Positions 6,297 to 14,583 of a stretch of DNA of 17,394 nucleotides are shown here, piece by piece. The notes beneath the pieces are model-generated. The model was not told the origin of the DNA. It ran no database searches and worked only from the letters and a program-made list of their open reading frames with translations. Each line of letters opens with the position of its first letter. Position 1 is the first letter of the stretch. The stretch is taken from NCBI GenBank assembly GCA_005881295.1, contig VBHS01000003.1:1-17394 (forward strand), written 5' to 3'. Source of the DNA: Chloroflexota bacterium (GTDB lineage Bacteria > Chloroflexota > Ktedonobacteria > Ktedonobacterales > Ktedonobacteraceae). Made by a program: the position numbers and the translations under genes.

Positions 6297-9200
6297 ATGG
6301 GGAAGAAGCCACCTGTGCGCGTGGCACTTGACCTGGAAACAACCGGGTTGCAAGCGGAACATGATGCCATTCTTGAGGTTGCTGCAATCAAGTTTCAGGG
6401 AGCTACCGTACTTGATACTTTGGAAACTCTGGTTGCACCAGGGCGTCCTGTTCCTTATCGTGTGCAGCGTCTCACCGGAATTACACCGCAGCAATTAACC
6501 GGAGTTCCTCAATTCGAATCCATTGCGCAAAAATTGCAACAATTCATCGGCGATTTGCCTATCGTTGGTCATAGCATCCCTTTTGATGTCGGCTTTCTGC
6601 GCCGCCGCGGCCTGGTGCGAAATAACGCCTTAATAGATACATTTGAACTTGCGACCGTACTTCTTCCTTCTCTACCTAGCTATAACCTGGGACAGGTTGC
6701 CGCAGCTCTTGGCATAATGGTGGCGCCTGAACGACATCGCGCTATGGTCGATACGGAGCTGGCAATGCAGGTCTTTCTAGCTTTACACCAGCGACTGCAG
6801 GCAGTTGACCTCGCACTGCTGAAAGACTTGGCAAACCTGGATGCGCCACATAACTGGCCGTTGCTGGCTTTCTTTCGCCAGGAGTTACGTTTTCGGCAGG
6901 AGAAAGAGGGCTTGCGAGGCGTTCCCATACGTGGCAGCTTAGGAGATCGCTTTGCGGCACAGCTGGGTATGGACCCACGCGTCCTGTCTTTTGCAATTGC
7001 CCATGAGAGCGATGCCCAGGTCAACGCCGTTCAAACTCCACAGGTGGAGACAACCCCCCCCGCTTTGAATACACTTGAACAGATGAAAAACATCGTTGAG
7101 GTGATACCTGAACAGGCCAATCAGGCGGCCCCTCTAGGATACCGGACGGCGCGTAAAGCGGTGCTTGAAGCATTGATGCAGAGGACGACGCTGTTAATGG
7201 AGGTAACACTTGGCGGCAGTGACTATACTCCCGCGTTGCTGCCAGCCCTGGAGTGGCTGACTGGTGAGCCATTTGAAACGCAGCCAGGCACCTCACCGCG
7301 AAGGCTATTGATCACATGCTCAAACCAGCAGAGCGCTCGCCGTCTTATCGAAACTGTCTTACCGCGTTTGCAAGCTTCTCTGAAGAGCCAGCTACCGGTT
7401 GCATATCTGGCTGAGCATGGCGGATACCTATGCACTCATCGCTGGTTTGGCGCAGCATTGAGGCGCACCAGTGGTGAATTGACTGCGGAGCAAGCGCGCG
7501 GCCTTGCGAAACAGGGAATATGGGCTCAACAGACTTTAACGGGGGAACGTAGTGAACTGACCATGCTCCCACAAGAGATTACCGCCTGGGAACGCATCTC
7601 TTCCGGCGTGGAGCGCATCCCATCGGCAGACGGACACATCGCCAGCGCCTATGATCGCTGCGTTTATCGCCGTAAAGGGTACTGTTTCGTGAGTAGAGCT
7701 GAGGAACGGGTGAAAACAGCAAAGATTGTCGTTACCACTCATGCCGGGTTGCTGGACGATCTTACTCACTCCCATTCGCTCCTTGCGGCTATTGATCGTC
7801 GTTTAATCCTGGATGCAGACCTCTTAGAAGAAGAAATGTCCCGTTGGAGTAGTGCCGAACTCGAGCAAACGCACCTGTTGGGGCTGCTCAATACCATCGG
7901 TACAGAACTTCCTGATGGCCGTTACCAGGGTTTGCTAGCGCTGGGCGCACCAGCATTGCGTGAAAATGGGCCTGGGGGGCTCTCAACGACGCCGACTGTT
8001 AGCAAGTCGGAGGTTGATACGCGTATGCGCACCTGGTTTCAGACGCTGCATCATGCCTCGGATGCTGTCTCCAATTTGTTTAGTTGCTACGGCCAGCTTT
8101 TAGAGGAGTTTCTTCAGCACGGTTCGGGCTCGAATAATGGTGGGCGTGACAAGGGGCGAAATTCTTATGGAGGGCGCAGTAACGACCGTACCGATCAGCC
8201 ATTGCGTTTAACGGGAGAGACTCGTAATCTTGGAACATGGACTGACGTGGAACGTGCTTGGCAGCAAACAGCGCAGCGTCTCCAGCATGTCATAGATCTC
8301 GTCCATGAAGCGGAGCGCGTTCTTCTGACGACGCAGCGTAGCCACCACCGGCTAGATGTGGGCAGTGGTGAGGAAGATTCTGTCGCCTCAGAGCTGGCGG
8401 CCATCGCCTGGAAACTATTAGAGCAGAAGCGGCTTGGGCAGCAAGCAATGGCCCTGGCAGAGAGCGATATGGTCTACTGGCTGCGCATGCCACCTGCTCC
8501 CCCACCATTTGTACAGCAAACGGTTCAGCAGCGCCTGGTGGTGCCACCTGTTCCCTTAACAACCCCAAGTGGCGAGCATTCACATCCACCAGTACCTGTA
8601 CTCTATGGGCAGCAGGTGCAGATCTCGGCCTTATTGAAACGAACAATTTTCGGCGCGGATATCTGTACTATACTTGCTGGGGCGTCGCTTTCTGTAGATA
8701 ATAATTTCTCCTTTTGTCGGGGACGCTTTGGTCTGGAAAACGAGGCATGTCCCGCGTTGTCAGTGGTGACTGAGCATCACGAGCAGACGCTGTTATACCT
8801 GCCAAACGATGTACCTGAGCCCAATATGCCTCAGTATCAGCGCAGCCTGGATGAAACGTTAATTCAACTTGCCACAGCATTGGAAGGACAGATGGTGATA
8901 CTCTATACTTCCCATGCATCGCTACGCAGTTCGTACGCGGCGGTAAAACCTGTCCTGGAAGGGCGTGGGATTCTTGTGCTAGGTCAAGGGGTCGATGGCT
9001 CACCGCGCCAGCTCTGGCAGCTATTCAACAGTCAGGAGCACGTCATAGTGCTTGGTACAGGCAATTTCTGGGATAATATCGGAGAGATCAGCAGGGTACC
9101 CGTCTGCACATTCATTACGCGACTGCCTATGCCTGTACTCAATGACCCGCCGGTTGCCGCCCGCGCCGAACACTATTCAGACCAATTGCATCAGTTGACT

Positions 9201-9422
9201 GTGCCGGTCGCATCTCTGCGACTACGCAGAGCGTTGAACAGGCTTGTCTGGAGCGAAGCCACGCGCAACGTGGTCATCCTCTTCGATCGTCGTGTTCTAT
9301 CTAAAGAATATGGCTCTACCATACTACATTCCCTTCCTCGCAGTTCACAGCGTCAGGCGGCTGTTTCGCATATGCCAGAAACTATTCTTGATTGGCTAAC
9401 GGCCTCTGGTTCCTGGGAATAG
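6297..9422 (+). CDS. DEDDh exonuclease fused to a degenerate, probably ATPase-dead DinG-type helicase
   Basis: A 1041-residue protein with the layout of exonuclease-type DinG. Residues 7-165 are a DnaQ-like 3'-5' exonuclease with all catalytic residues: D12 and E14 (DLETTG), D97 (GHSIPFD), H147 and D152 (HRAMVDTE). Residues about 280-1041 follow the XPD/DinG helicase order. However, Walker A is EVTLGGSDY (about 302-310; the invariant Lys aligns with D309), DEAH is DADL (506-509), motif VI QGxGRxIR is RALNRLVW (978-985), and TSATL is AGASL. Three of the four iron-sulfur cysteines seem kept (C379, C455, C463), the second being absent. Structural segments (VVTTHAGLL, LPMPVLNDPPVAARAEHY, FDRRVLSKEYGS) remain, and the frame is open throughout. 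Start ATG 6297 has TAAGGAA 9 bases upstream. Likely an active nuclease with a binding-only helicase fold. The family is secure; loss of ATPase is inferred. Confidence 0.9.
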   Translation: MGKKPPVRVALDLETTGLQAEHDAILEVAAIKFQGATVLDTLETLVAPGRPVPYRVQRLTGITPQQLTGVPQFESIAQKLQQFIGDLPIVGHSIPFDVGFLRRRGLVRNNALIDTFELATVLLPSLPSYNLGQVAAALGIMVAPERHRAMVDTELAMQVFLALHQRLQAVDLALLKDLANLDAPHNWPLLAFFRQELRFRQEKEGLRGVPIRGSLGDRFAAQLGMDPRVLSFAIAHESDAQVNAVQTPQVETTPPALNTLEQMKNIVEVIPEQANQAAPLGYRTARKAVLEALMQRTTLLMEVTLGGSDYTPALLPALEWLTGEPFETQPGTSPRRLLITCSNQQSARRLIETVLPRLQASLKSQLPVAYLAEHGGYLCTHRWFGAALRRTSGELTAEQARGLAKQGIWAQQTLTGERSELTMLPQEITAWERISSGVERIPSADGHIASAYDRCVYRRKGYCFVSRAEERVKTAKIVVTTHAGLLDDLTHSHSLLAAIDRRLILDADLLEEEMSRWSSAELEQTHLLGLLNTIGTELPDGRYQGLLALGAPALRENGPGGLSTTPTVSKSEVDTRMRTWFQTLHHASDAVSNLFSCYGQLLEEFLQHGSGSNNGGRDKGRNSYGGRSNDRTDQPLRLTGETRNLGTWTDVERAWQQTAQRLQHVIDLVHEAERVLLTTQRSHHRLDVGSGEEDSVASELAAIAWKLLEQKRLGQQAMALAESDMVYWLRMPPAPPPFVQQTVQQRLVVPPVPLTTPSGEHSHPPVPVLYGQQVQISALLKRTIFGADICTILAGASLSVDNNFSFCRGRFGLENEACPALSVVTEHHEQTLLYLPNDVPEPNMPQYQRSLDETLIQLATALEGQMVILYTSHASLRSSYAAVKPVLEGRGILVLGQGVDGSPRQLWQLFNSQEHVIVLGTGNFWDNIGEISRVPVCTFITRLPMPVLNDPPVAARAEHYSDQLHQLTVPVASLRLRRALNRLVWSEATRNVVILFDRRVLSKEYGSTILHSLPRSSQRQAAVSHMPETILDWLTASGSWE

Positions 9423-9566
9423 GCCAGTCCTCACTCTTTCCCTGCCATTTAGCAATCGTGAGCGAACAACAATTGGAATCCCTCTGTGAACAGTAACTTG
9501 TCAACGTAATGATATGTATGATGCCGATCTTTCGGTAAGCGCCCACCATTATTATATGTTATGAAA

Positions 9567-9611
9567 GTAGCTGCAGCCCTAAACGAAATTTGGGGCTGCA
9601 GCTACCTTTTT
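9567..9611 (+). terminator. Strong intrinsic terminator after the dinG-like gene
   Basis: Two perfect 13-base arms, GTAGCTGCAGCCC (9567-9579) and GGGCTGCAGCTAC (9593-9605), followed by CTTTTT (9606-9611). It sits in the 297-base gap between the dinG-like gene and the molybdoenzyme gene and separates the two transcription units. The rest of the gap (9423-9566 and 9612-9719) shows no gene; a TTGACG at about 9654 lacks a fitting -10. Confidence 0.9.
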
Positions 9612-9719
9612 CCTATTCGCACAACATACGACGTTTTTATCGGACTCTTGACGCTCCCTTTAAAATAATGCACAGTAGAAAGAGCATAGTGGTTAGTTCG
9701 CGGTCTGAAAGGTTACATC

Positions 9720-11828
9720 ATGTCGCTAAAAGCCATTGAGCATACAAATCTTCGTGTTGTCCACGGTGCCTGTCCGCATGACTGCCCTGATTGTTGTGCT
9801 CTCGAGACAGAGGTGGATGAACATGGACGAGCTGTTTGCGTCCGTGGTCGGGCTGACCATCCAATAACACGGGGATGGCTTTGCGCCAAGGTTAATCGTT
9901 ACCTGGACCGCGTCTATCACCCGGAACGTATCTTGTATCCTATGCGACGTGTTGGCCCTAAAGGGAGCGGTGAATTTGCGCGAATTACCTGGGAAGAGGC
10001 GATTGCGGAGATTACTGTCCGGTGGCGCGATATCATTAGTCAACAGGGAGCAGAGTGCATTTTACCCTATAGCTATGCTGGTACGCTTGGCCTGGTCAAT
10101 GGTGCGGTTACCGACAGTCGATTCTGGAATCGCTTAGGTGCTTGTCGTTTGGAGCGTGCAATCTGTGGTCATGCTGCTGAGGAGGCCGTGTTACTGACCG
10201 TTGGTGGGCGCCTGGCCCCTTCGCCGGAGATGCTGCTTCGCAGTAAACTCGTGCTCATCTGGGGTAGCAATCCCGCCAGCACTGCTCCGCACATCATGCC
10301 TTTCTTACGACAAGCTCAACGAAATGGTACACGCGTTGTTGTCATTGATCCTATCCATACACTCACCGCCCGATCCGCTGATCAGCATATCCAACCTTAT
10401 CCGGGTACCGATGCCGCGCTTGCCCTTTCCTTGATGCACGTAATAGTGGAGGAAGGACTTCACCATCCTCAATGGATTGCGGCTCATACGTTAGGTTGGG
10501 AACGCTTATTAGAACGAATAATGAAGTTTCCACCCGAACGAGCGGCTCAGTTAACAGGACTTTCGATAGAGACAATTGTTGATCTTGCGCGCAGTTATGC
10601 CATGACGACGCCGGCCCTTTTGCGCGTGACAGACGGTATCAATCGCCACACAAACGGTGGTCAGACCGTCCGTACCCTTGCTTGTCTGCCTGCTTTGACC
10701 GGGCAGTATGGCCTACCTGGCGGCGGCTTGATGTATAGTACCAGTGACTGGTTAAAATGGGATAAGGCAGCGGTGGCACATAATAATGATCCTGCCTGTC
10801 CGCCAGAGCCCCGCACTTTAAACATGAATCGCCTGGGGTCCATTCTTACTGGTGAGGCCAATCCTCCAATCACCTCACTTTTTGTCTACAACGCCAACCC
10901 CGTTGCTTCTTCACCAAATGCAGGAAAAATCGTTGAAGGGTTAATGCGTGCCGACCTGTTTACTGTTGTACATGAACTCTTTGAGACCGACACTGCTCGC
11001 TATGCTGACATCCTTCTACCGGCGACCAGCCAGCTTGAGCATGTGGATCTGCACAAACCCTACGGTCATCTCTCGCTCCAGTACAATATGCCCGCGATTG
11101 CTCCTCTAGGTGAGGCGAAGAGCAACTGGGATGTTATGCGAGCGTTAGCTGCAAGCATGGGATTTGACGATGCATGGTTAAAAGAGGATGCCAACGAGGT
11201 CATTCGTAGCGTTCTCGAGGCCACGGCTCAAAGCAATCCTTTGCTTGCTGGTATTACCCTGGAACGCTTACAAGTTGAGGGTTCGATTCCGCTGACGATA
11301 CCTGCTGAGCAGCAGGTTCCTTTCGCGAATGGGATCTTCCACACTCCCTCAGGCAAAGTCGAATTTTATTCGCAACAGGCTGCAGCAAAAGGATACGACC
11401 CCGTTCCTTGTTGGGAACCTGAAGTAGAGTCTGGGGCAGAAGAATCTGCACAACATTTTGCCGATTCACGCTTGCCGCTACTGTGCCCTGCGGCGCATCA
11501 TTTTGTAAGTTCGACATTTGGCAATCAGGAGCGAATGATTGCCAGGGAAGGCGCCCCAACGCTGCGCATACATCCGCGGGACGCTGAGTCTCGCGGTATT
11601 CACCATGGTCAACTGGTGCGCGTGAGCAATGAGCGAGGGGAATGTTACCTTGTTGCCGACGTGACGGGGGATGTGCGCCCTGGAGTATTGGCCACAACTA
11701 CAGTATGGTGGCCGAAGTTTAGCCCGGATAAGCGCAATGTCAACTGGACGACTTCTGACCGGTTGGCCGACTTCAATGGCGGCAGCACGTTCTATACGAA
11801 CATGGTTGTGGTCGAAGCCCTTTCTTAA
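9720..11828 (+). CDS. Molybdopterin oxidoreductase, DMSO-reductase superfamily, with N-terminal 4Fe-4S site
   Basis: A 702-residue Mo/W-bis(molybdopterin guanine dinucleotide) enzyme; the substrate is unknown. The N-terminal Fe4S4 domain (about 12-70) has C18-x3-C22-x3-C26 (CPHDCPDCC) and C55 (GWLCAK). Then come the catalytic domains with WEEAI, IWGSNPAST (180-188), VVVIDPIHTLTA (about 206-217) and YPGTDAALALS. C149 in RAICGHA lies where this superfamily carries its Ser/Cys/Sec metal ligand, so Cys ligation is likely. The C-terminal molydop-binding domain (about 585-702) includes LRIHPRDAESRGIHHGQLVRV-type sequence and NGGSTFYTNMVV. There is no Tat or Sec signal, so it should be cytosolic. 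ATG 9720 has GAAAGG 7 bases upstream. No Fe-S, membrane or chaperone partner lies nearby, as often seen for stand-alone 'BisC-like' oxidoreductases. Subfamily is uncertain. Confidence 0.93.
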   Translation: MSLKAIEHTNLRVVHGACPHDCPDCCALETEVDEHGRAVCVRGRADHPITRGWLCAKVNRYLDRVYHPERILYPMRRVGPKGSGEFARITWEEAIAEITVRWRDIISQQGAECILPYSYAGTLGLVNGAVTDSRFWNRLGACRLERAICGHAAEEAVLLTVGGRLAPSPEMLLRSKLVLIWGSNPASTAPHIMPFLRQAQRNGTRVVVIDPIHTLTARSADQHIQPYPGTDAALALSLMHVIVEEGLHHPQWIAAHTLGWERLLERIMKFPPERAAQLTGLSIETIVDLARSYAMTTPALLRVTDGINRHTNGGQTVRTLACLPALTGQYGLPGGGLMYSTSDWLKWDKAAVAHNNDPACPPEPRTLNMNRLGSILTGEANPPITSLFVYNANPVASSPNAGKIVEGLMRADLFTVVHELFETDTARYADILLPATSQLEHVDLHKPYGHLSLQYNMPAIAPLGEAKSNWDVMRALAASMGFDDAWLKEDANEVIRSVLEATAQSNPLLAGITLERLQVEGSIPLTIPAEQQVPFANGIFHTPSGKVEFYSQQAAAKGYDPVPCWEPEVESGAEESAQHFADSRLPLLCPAAHHFVSSTFGNQERMIAREGAPTLRIHPRDAESRGIHHGQLVRVSNERGECYLVADVTGDVRPGVLATTTVWWPKFSPDKRNVNWTTSDRLADFNGGSTFYTNMVVVEALS

Positions 11829-11903
11829 GTTCCTGTTCCGGCGCGTTTACCGCATCGCTTTCTCCTCGGCCTTCGGATATTTTATAGAAGAGTACCTTAT
11901 GTA

Positions 11904-11912
11904 TGCTATAAT
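11904..11912 (+). promoter_or_regulatory. Extended -10 promoter of the histidine kinase gene
   Basis: TGCTATAAT at 11904-11912 is a perfect TATAAT preceded by the TGn extension. The region 17 bases upstream has no good -35, which an extended -10 can tolerate. The start would fall near 11919, about 30 bases before the GTG at 11948, giving the kinase its own transcript apart from the upstream molybdoenzyme gene. Confidence 0.6.
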
Positions 11913-11947
11913 AGAGCCAGTGTGTAAAAAATAAGAGGACTTAGTGT

Positions 11948-13981
11948 GTGAAACAAAATGATCTTCCCCCTGTTTCTTTGATGAATAACCAGTCCGATGC
12001 GGTCCAGTATGGTGAAACAAATATAGAATATCAGCGGAAAGTACTCAAATACATTACTGAGATCGGCTCTTCGCTTCGGCTGGATATGAATGCGGACACA
12101 CTCTTCAAGCGTGTATCTGAGGCCATTTGTACAGCTTTGCGCTTTCGCTATTCAGTACTGTACATATCTGATGGCGCCGGCTATTTTCATGCCGGCGCAA
12201 CCGCGGGTGAGGGCCCTGAGGAAGAAGAGTACCTACGGCAGCATCCGTTACCTGACACTGTAGTCGCCCAATTGATTAGTGAAGAATACCGGATGAGTGA
12301 ATCATACTTTATCCCCGCTGAGGCTCCTCTCTGGAAAAATGACCATATTAATAGTTTCTTTGTCTTGCCAGTTGAGCTAAGTGAATCTTCCATACTGTAT
12401 GAGGAGCGACAAGTCTCATCTAACCGCATTTGGCAAGCAGAAGATCTGCTGGTGGTTCCACTCGTCAGCGGCGATAACACTCTTCTGGGTTTTTTGACAC
12501 CTGATGCTCCGCTTGACGGACTGCGCCCAACTTATGAGACCCTGTCTTTTCTTGAGTTGTTTGCCAACCAGGCGGCAGTTGTCATTGAGGGGGCACGTCT
12601 GTATGAAGAAGCGCAGCGGAATAGCGAAGAGCGCGCGGCGCTTATAGAGATTGGCCGGGTGCTCTCGGCGCCTGAAGCATTGCGGGACCTTGATACAGTC
12701 TACCAGACAATTTATGAACAGGTGAAGCGGGTGATGCCTGCGGACGCATTTTTTGTTATACGCTATCTCCATCAAAAAGATGCGCTGATGATAGATTACT
12801 TTATCGACGAAGAGGTCAGCTACCCTACTTTTGAGTTTCAACATTTTCCAGCCAATATGAAGAAACTTCTCTTTGAGGAGAGACAAGGCTATTTGTTTTC
12901 TTGTGAACAAGAATATGCGCACTTTCTCAATGAAGAGGCGCCTGAAATTGATGACAATTTGTTCGGGAGTATGCGCCCTTCGCAATCTTTTCTCTTTGTG
13001 CCGATTCATTACGGTGAAACCCCCATAGGATTGCTTTCAGCTCAAAGCTATCAGCCTGATGCCTATACCAGGCGACACCTGGAAATGCTCAAAGAGATCA
13101 GCATACAGGCCGGTATTGCGATTACCAATGCTCGTTTGAATAGCGAGTTACGCGATGCGCTGAAGCAGGCGCAGGAATCTGATCAACTCAAGAATCATTT
13201 TCTGATGACAGCCTCTCATGAACTCCGAACTCCCTTGACGGCCATTCAGGGTTACCTCGAACTTTTGGGTGCTTTTGGTGAGCTAGTCGATGAGGAAGCG
13301 AAATTGCGTTTTCTCACTAATGCCCGTCGAGCTTGTGAAGAATTAGTCTTGCTGTTGGGCAATGTGATGGATACCAGTCGTGTTGACCAGGATGGGGTTT
13401 CTTTGAACCTGGGACCTGTAAAAGTGATCAATACTGTGCAGTTGATCCTTGAGATTCTAGAGCCCACGACCACACGTGAAAAGCGACCTGTTGAGGTCAG
13501 GATACCTGATGACCTGTGTGTTTGGGTAGATGATTTGCGGCTGCGTCAAATATTGCTCAATCTCGTAGGCAATGCGCTGAAATATACTCCGGCCTTTTCA
13601 AAGATTGAGATCACTGCAAAAGGAGTGGATGGTGACACGCTGAATGAGCGGCCGCTATCCCCTCATAACCACCTTTTCGACATGCCCTGCGACCAGTTCG
13701 TGATCATTGCCGTCAAAGATTGGGGACCAGGGATAGGAGCGCAAGATCAAGGCCGACTTTTCACCAAATTTATGCGTCTGGATAGCGCCTTAAACAGTAT
13801 ACAACGGGGAGCTGGCCTGGGGCTTTATCTCTGCCGGCAGTTGACAGAGGCAATGGATGGTCGCATATGGGTAGAAAGTCAGGGTATCCCAGGCGAGGGG
13901 TCGACTTTTGTTGTTGCATTACCTCGCTATACAGATAAGGATGAGATATCAGGCCAGTTATGTAATCTCGATTTGACGTGA
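11948..13981 (+). CDS. Soluble GAF-GAF sensor histidine kinase
   Basis: A 677-residue two-component sensor without membrane segments, hence cytosolic sensing. Two GAF domains occupy about 45-215 and 240-396; each ends in the usual 'Q-A-x-(V/I)-A-I-x-N/E-A-R-L' helix (FANQAAVVIEGARLYE and SIQAGIAITNARLNSE). A short coiled linker leads to HisKA with the H-box FLMTASHELRTPL (phospho-acceptor H424). The HATPase_c domain has N-box LRQILLNLVGNALKY (532-546), G1 DWGPGIG (591-597), F-box-like LFTKFMR and G2 GAGLGLYLC (621-629). All catalytic boxes are intact. The start codon is GTG 11948, preceded by AGAGGA about 9 bases upstream. No response regulator is encoded in the window, so it is an orphan kinase; signal and partner are unknown. 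A 119-residue unknown gene follows after about 60 bases. Confidence 0.96.
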   Translation: MKQNDLPPVSLMNNQSDAVQYGETNIEYQRKVLKYITEIGSSLRLDMNADTLFKRVSEAICTALRFRYSVLYISDGAGYFHAGATAGEGPEEEEYLRQHPLPDTVVAQLISEEYRMSESYFIPAEAPLWKNDHINSFFVLPVELSESSILYEERQVSSNRIWQAEDLLVVPLVSGDNTLLGFLTPDAPLDGLRPTYETLSFLELFANQAAVVIEGARLYEEAQRNSEERAALIEIGRVLSAPEALRDLDTVYQTIYEQVKRVMPADAFFVIRYLHQKDALMIDYFIDEEVSYPTFEFQHFPANMKKLLFEERQGYLFSCEQEYAHFLNEEAPEIDDNLFGSMRPSQSFLFVPIHYGETPIGLLSAQSYQPDAYTRRHLEMLKEISIQAGIAITNARLNSELRDALKQAQESDQLKNHFLMTASHELRTPLTAIQGYLELLGAFGELVDEEAKLRFLTNARRACEELVLLLGNVMDTSRVDQDGVSLNLGPVKVINTVQLILEILEPTTTREKRPVEVRIPDDLCVWVDDLRLRQILLNLVGNALKYTPAFSKIEITAKGVDGDTLNERPLSPHNHLFDMPCDQFVIIAVKDWGPGIGAQDQGRLFTKFMRLDSALNSIQRGAGLGLYLCRQLTEAMDGRIWVESQGIPGEGSTFVVALPRYTDKDEISGQLCNLDLT

Positions 13982-14003
13982 TCAAGCGTACTATGCTACC
14001 ATA

Positions 14004-14038
14004 CTCCTAGCAGTGGACCATCCCACTGTCGGGAGGAG
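14004..14038 (+). promoter_or_regulatory. Hairpin adjoining and partly covering the ribosome binding site of the 119-residue gene
   Basis: CAGTGG (14011-14016) pairs with CCACTG (14023-14028) around a 6-base loop. After a small internal loop, CTCC (14004-14007) can pair with GGAG inside the Shine-Dalgarno run GGGAGGAG (14031-14038). The fold would put part of the ribosome site in a stem, suggesting translational control. A weak TTGACG...TACCAT promoter (about 13973-14002) could start the mRNA at this hairpin. Confidence 0.4.
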
Positions 14039-14044
14039 AAATGT

Positions 14045-14404
14045 ATGAACCTTTATCAACAGTTATTGGTGGTGCGTGAGCGTCTTGAAAGTATCGGCGC
14101 GCATGACGATAGTATAGATCTCGTTGATAAGCTGTTGCAAAGAACATTGATGGCGAAGGATGATAAAACCAATATCACGCAGGTCAATGTGTTGCGCCAT
14201 ATGTTGCGGATGCGGGAAGCCAGCGATAACTATAACATATACAACGATTTACAGGAACTTATCAGTGAGCGCGATGAGTCGGAGGTTGCTTCACGGGAAG
14301 ATTCTACTTTAGCGGCGTACGTCGATACTGAACGGCACCCAAAGCCAAAATCGTATTACAAAGCACAGAAGGCTCAAAAAGAGAAAGATAAAAAGAAGGG
14401 CTAG
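14045..14404 (+). CDS. Conserved-looking 119-residue protein of unknown function
   Basis: I do not recognise this family. The ATG at 14045 follows a strong Shine-Dalgarno run, GGGAGGAG, at 14031-14038, so it is very likely translated. The first 80 residues look helical and amphipathic (YQQLLVVRERLESIGAHDD, then LVDKLLQRTLMAKDD and VNVLRHMLRMREASDNYNIY). This is followed by an acidic linker and a strongly basic tail (KPKSYYKAQKAQKEKDKKKG) that might bind nucleic acid or be disordered. No signal peptide or membrane segment is seen. It lies 63 bases after the histidine kinase on the same strand and just before tRNA-Gly; a functional link to the kinase is possible but unproven. A hairpin next to its ribosome site hints at translational control. 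Confidence 0.8.
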   Translation: MNLYQQLLVVRERLESIGAHDDSIDLVDKLLQRTLMAKDDKTNITQVNVLRHMLRMREASDNYNIYNDLQELISERDESEVASREDSTLAAYVDTERHPKPKSYYKAQKAQKEKDKKKG

Positions 14405-14421
14405 CCCTTCTTAAAAAATGC

Positions 14422-14450
14422 TTGACAATTGGTTGCTTGTCAGATATAAT
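14422..14450 (+). promoter_or_regulatory. Perfect-consensus sigma70 promoter of tRNA-Gly
   Basis: TTGACA (14422-14427), a 17-base spacer, TATAAT (14445-14450): both hexamers and the spacing match consensus exactly. Transcription would begin near 14457, some 16 bases before the mature tRNA. An inverted repeat, TGACAA (14423-14428) and TTGTCA (14437-14442), overlaps the -35 and spacer. Confidence 0.9.
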
Positions 14451-14472
14451 CCCTTTTGTTAACAGGTTTTGT

Positions 14473-14547
14473 GCGGGTATGGTGTAGTGATAACATGCAA
14501 CTTTCCCAAAGTTGAGACCACGGGTTTGAATCCCGTTACCCGCTCCA
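14473..14547 (+). tRNA. tRNA-Gly (anticodon CCC), CCA end encoded
   Basis: Cloverleaf: acceptor GCGGGTA with TACCCGC; anticodon arm CAACT-TTCCCAA-AGTTG with anticodon CCC at 14505-14507; T arm ACGGG-TTTGAAT-CCCGT; discriminator T at 14544 followed by encoded CCA (14545-14547). The D arm (TGGTGTAGTGATAACA) fits the Gly type. It has its own perfect promoter and a terminator directly after, making a single-tRNA unit. Unlike tRNA-His in this window, its CCA is in the DNA. Confidence 0.95.
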
Positions 14548-14553
14548 GTGCTG

Positions 14554-14583
14554 AATCCCCTGGCTTTTGCCAGGGGATTTTAT
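14554..14583 (+). terminator. Intrinsic terminator of the tRNA-Gly unit
   Basis: AATCCCCTGGC (14554-14564), loop TTTT, GCCAGGGGATT (14569-14579), then a T-rich tail. Eleven paired bases with a 4-base loop. The T-tract is on the plus strand only, so it ends the tRNA transcript rather than serA, which converges from the right. The rest of the gap to 14671 has only a 14-base palindrome (14582-14595). Confidence 0.88.

Noticed and set aside
11254..11697. 147-codon minus-strand open frame
   Set aside because: Antisense to the molybdopterin oxidoreductase C-terminus; composition not protein-like.
12416..13009. 197-codon minus-strand open frame
   Set aside because: Antisense to the GAF domains of the kinase; no recognisable domain and no start signals.
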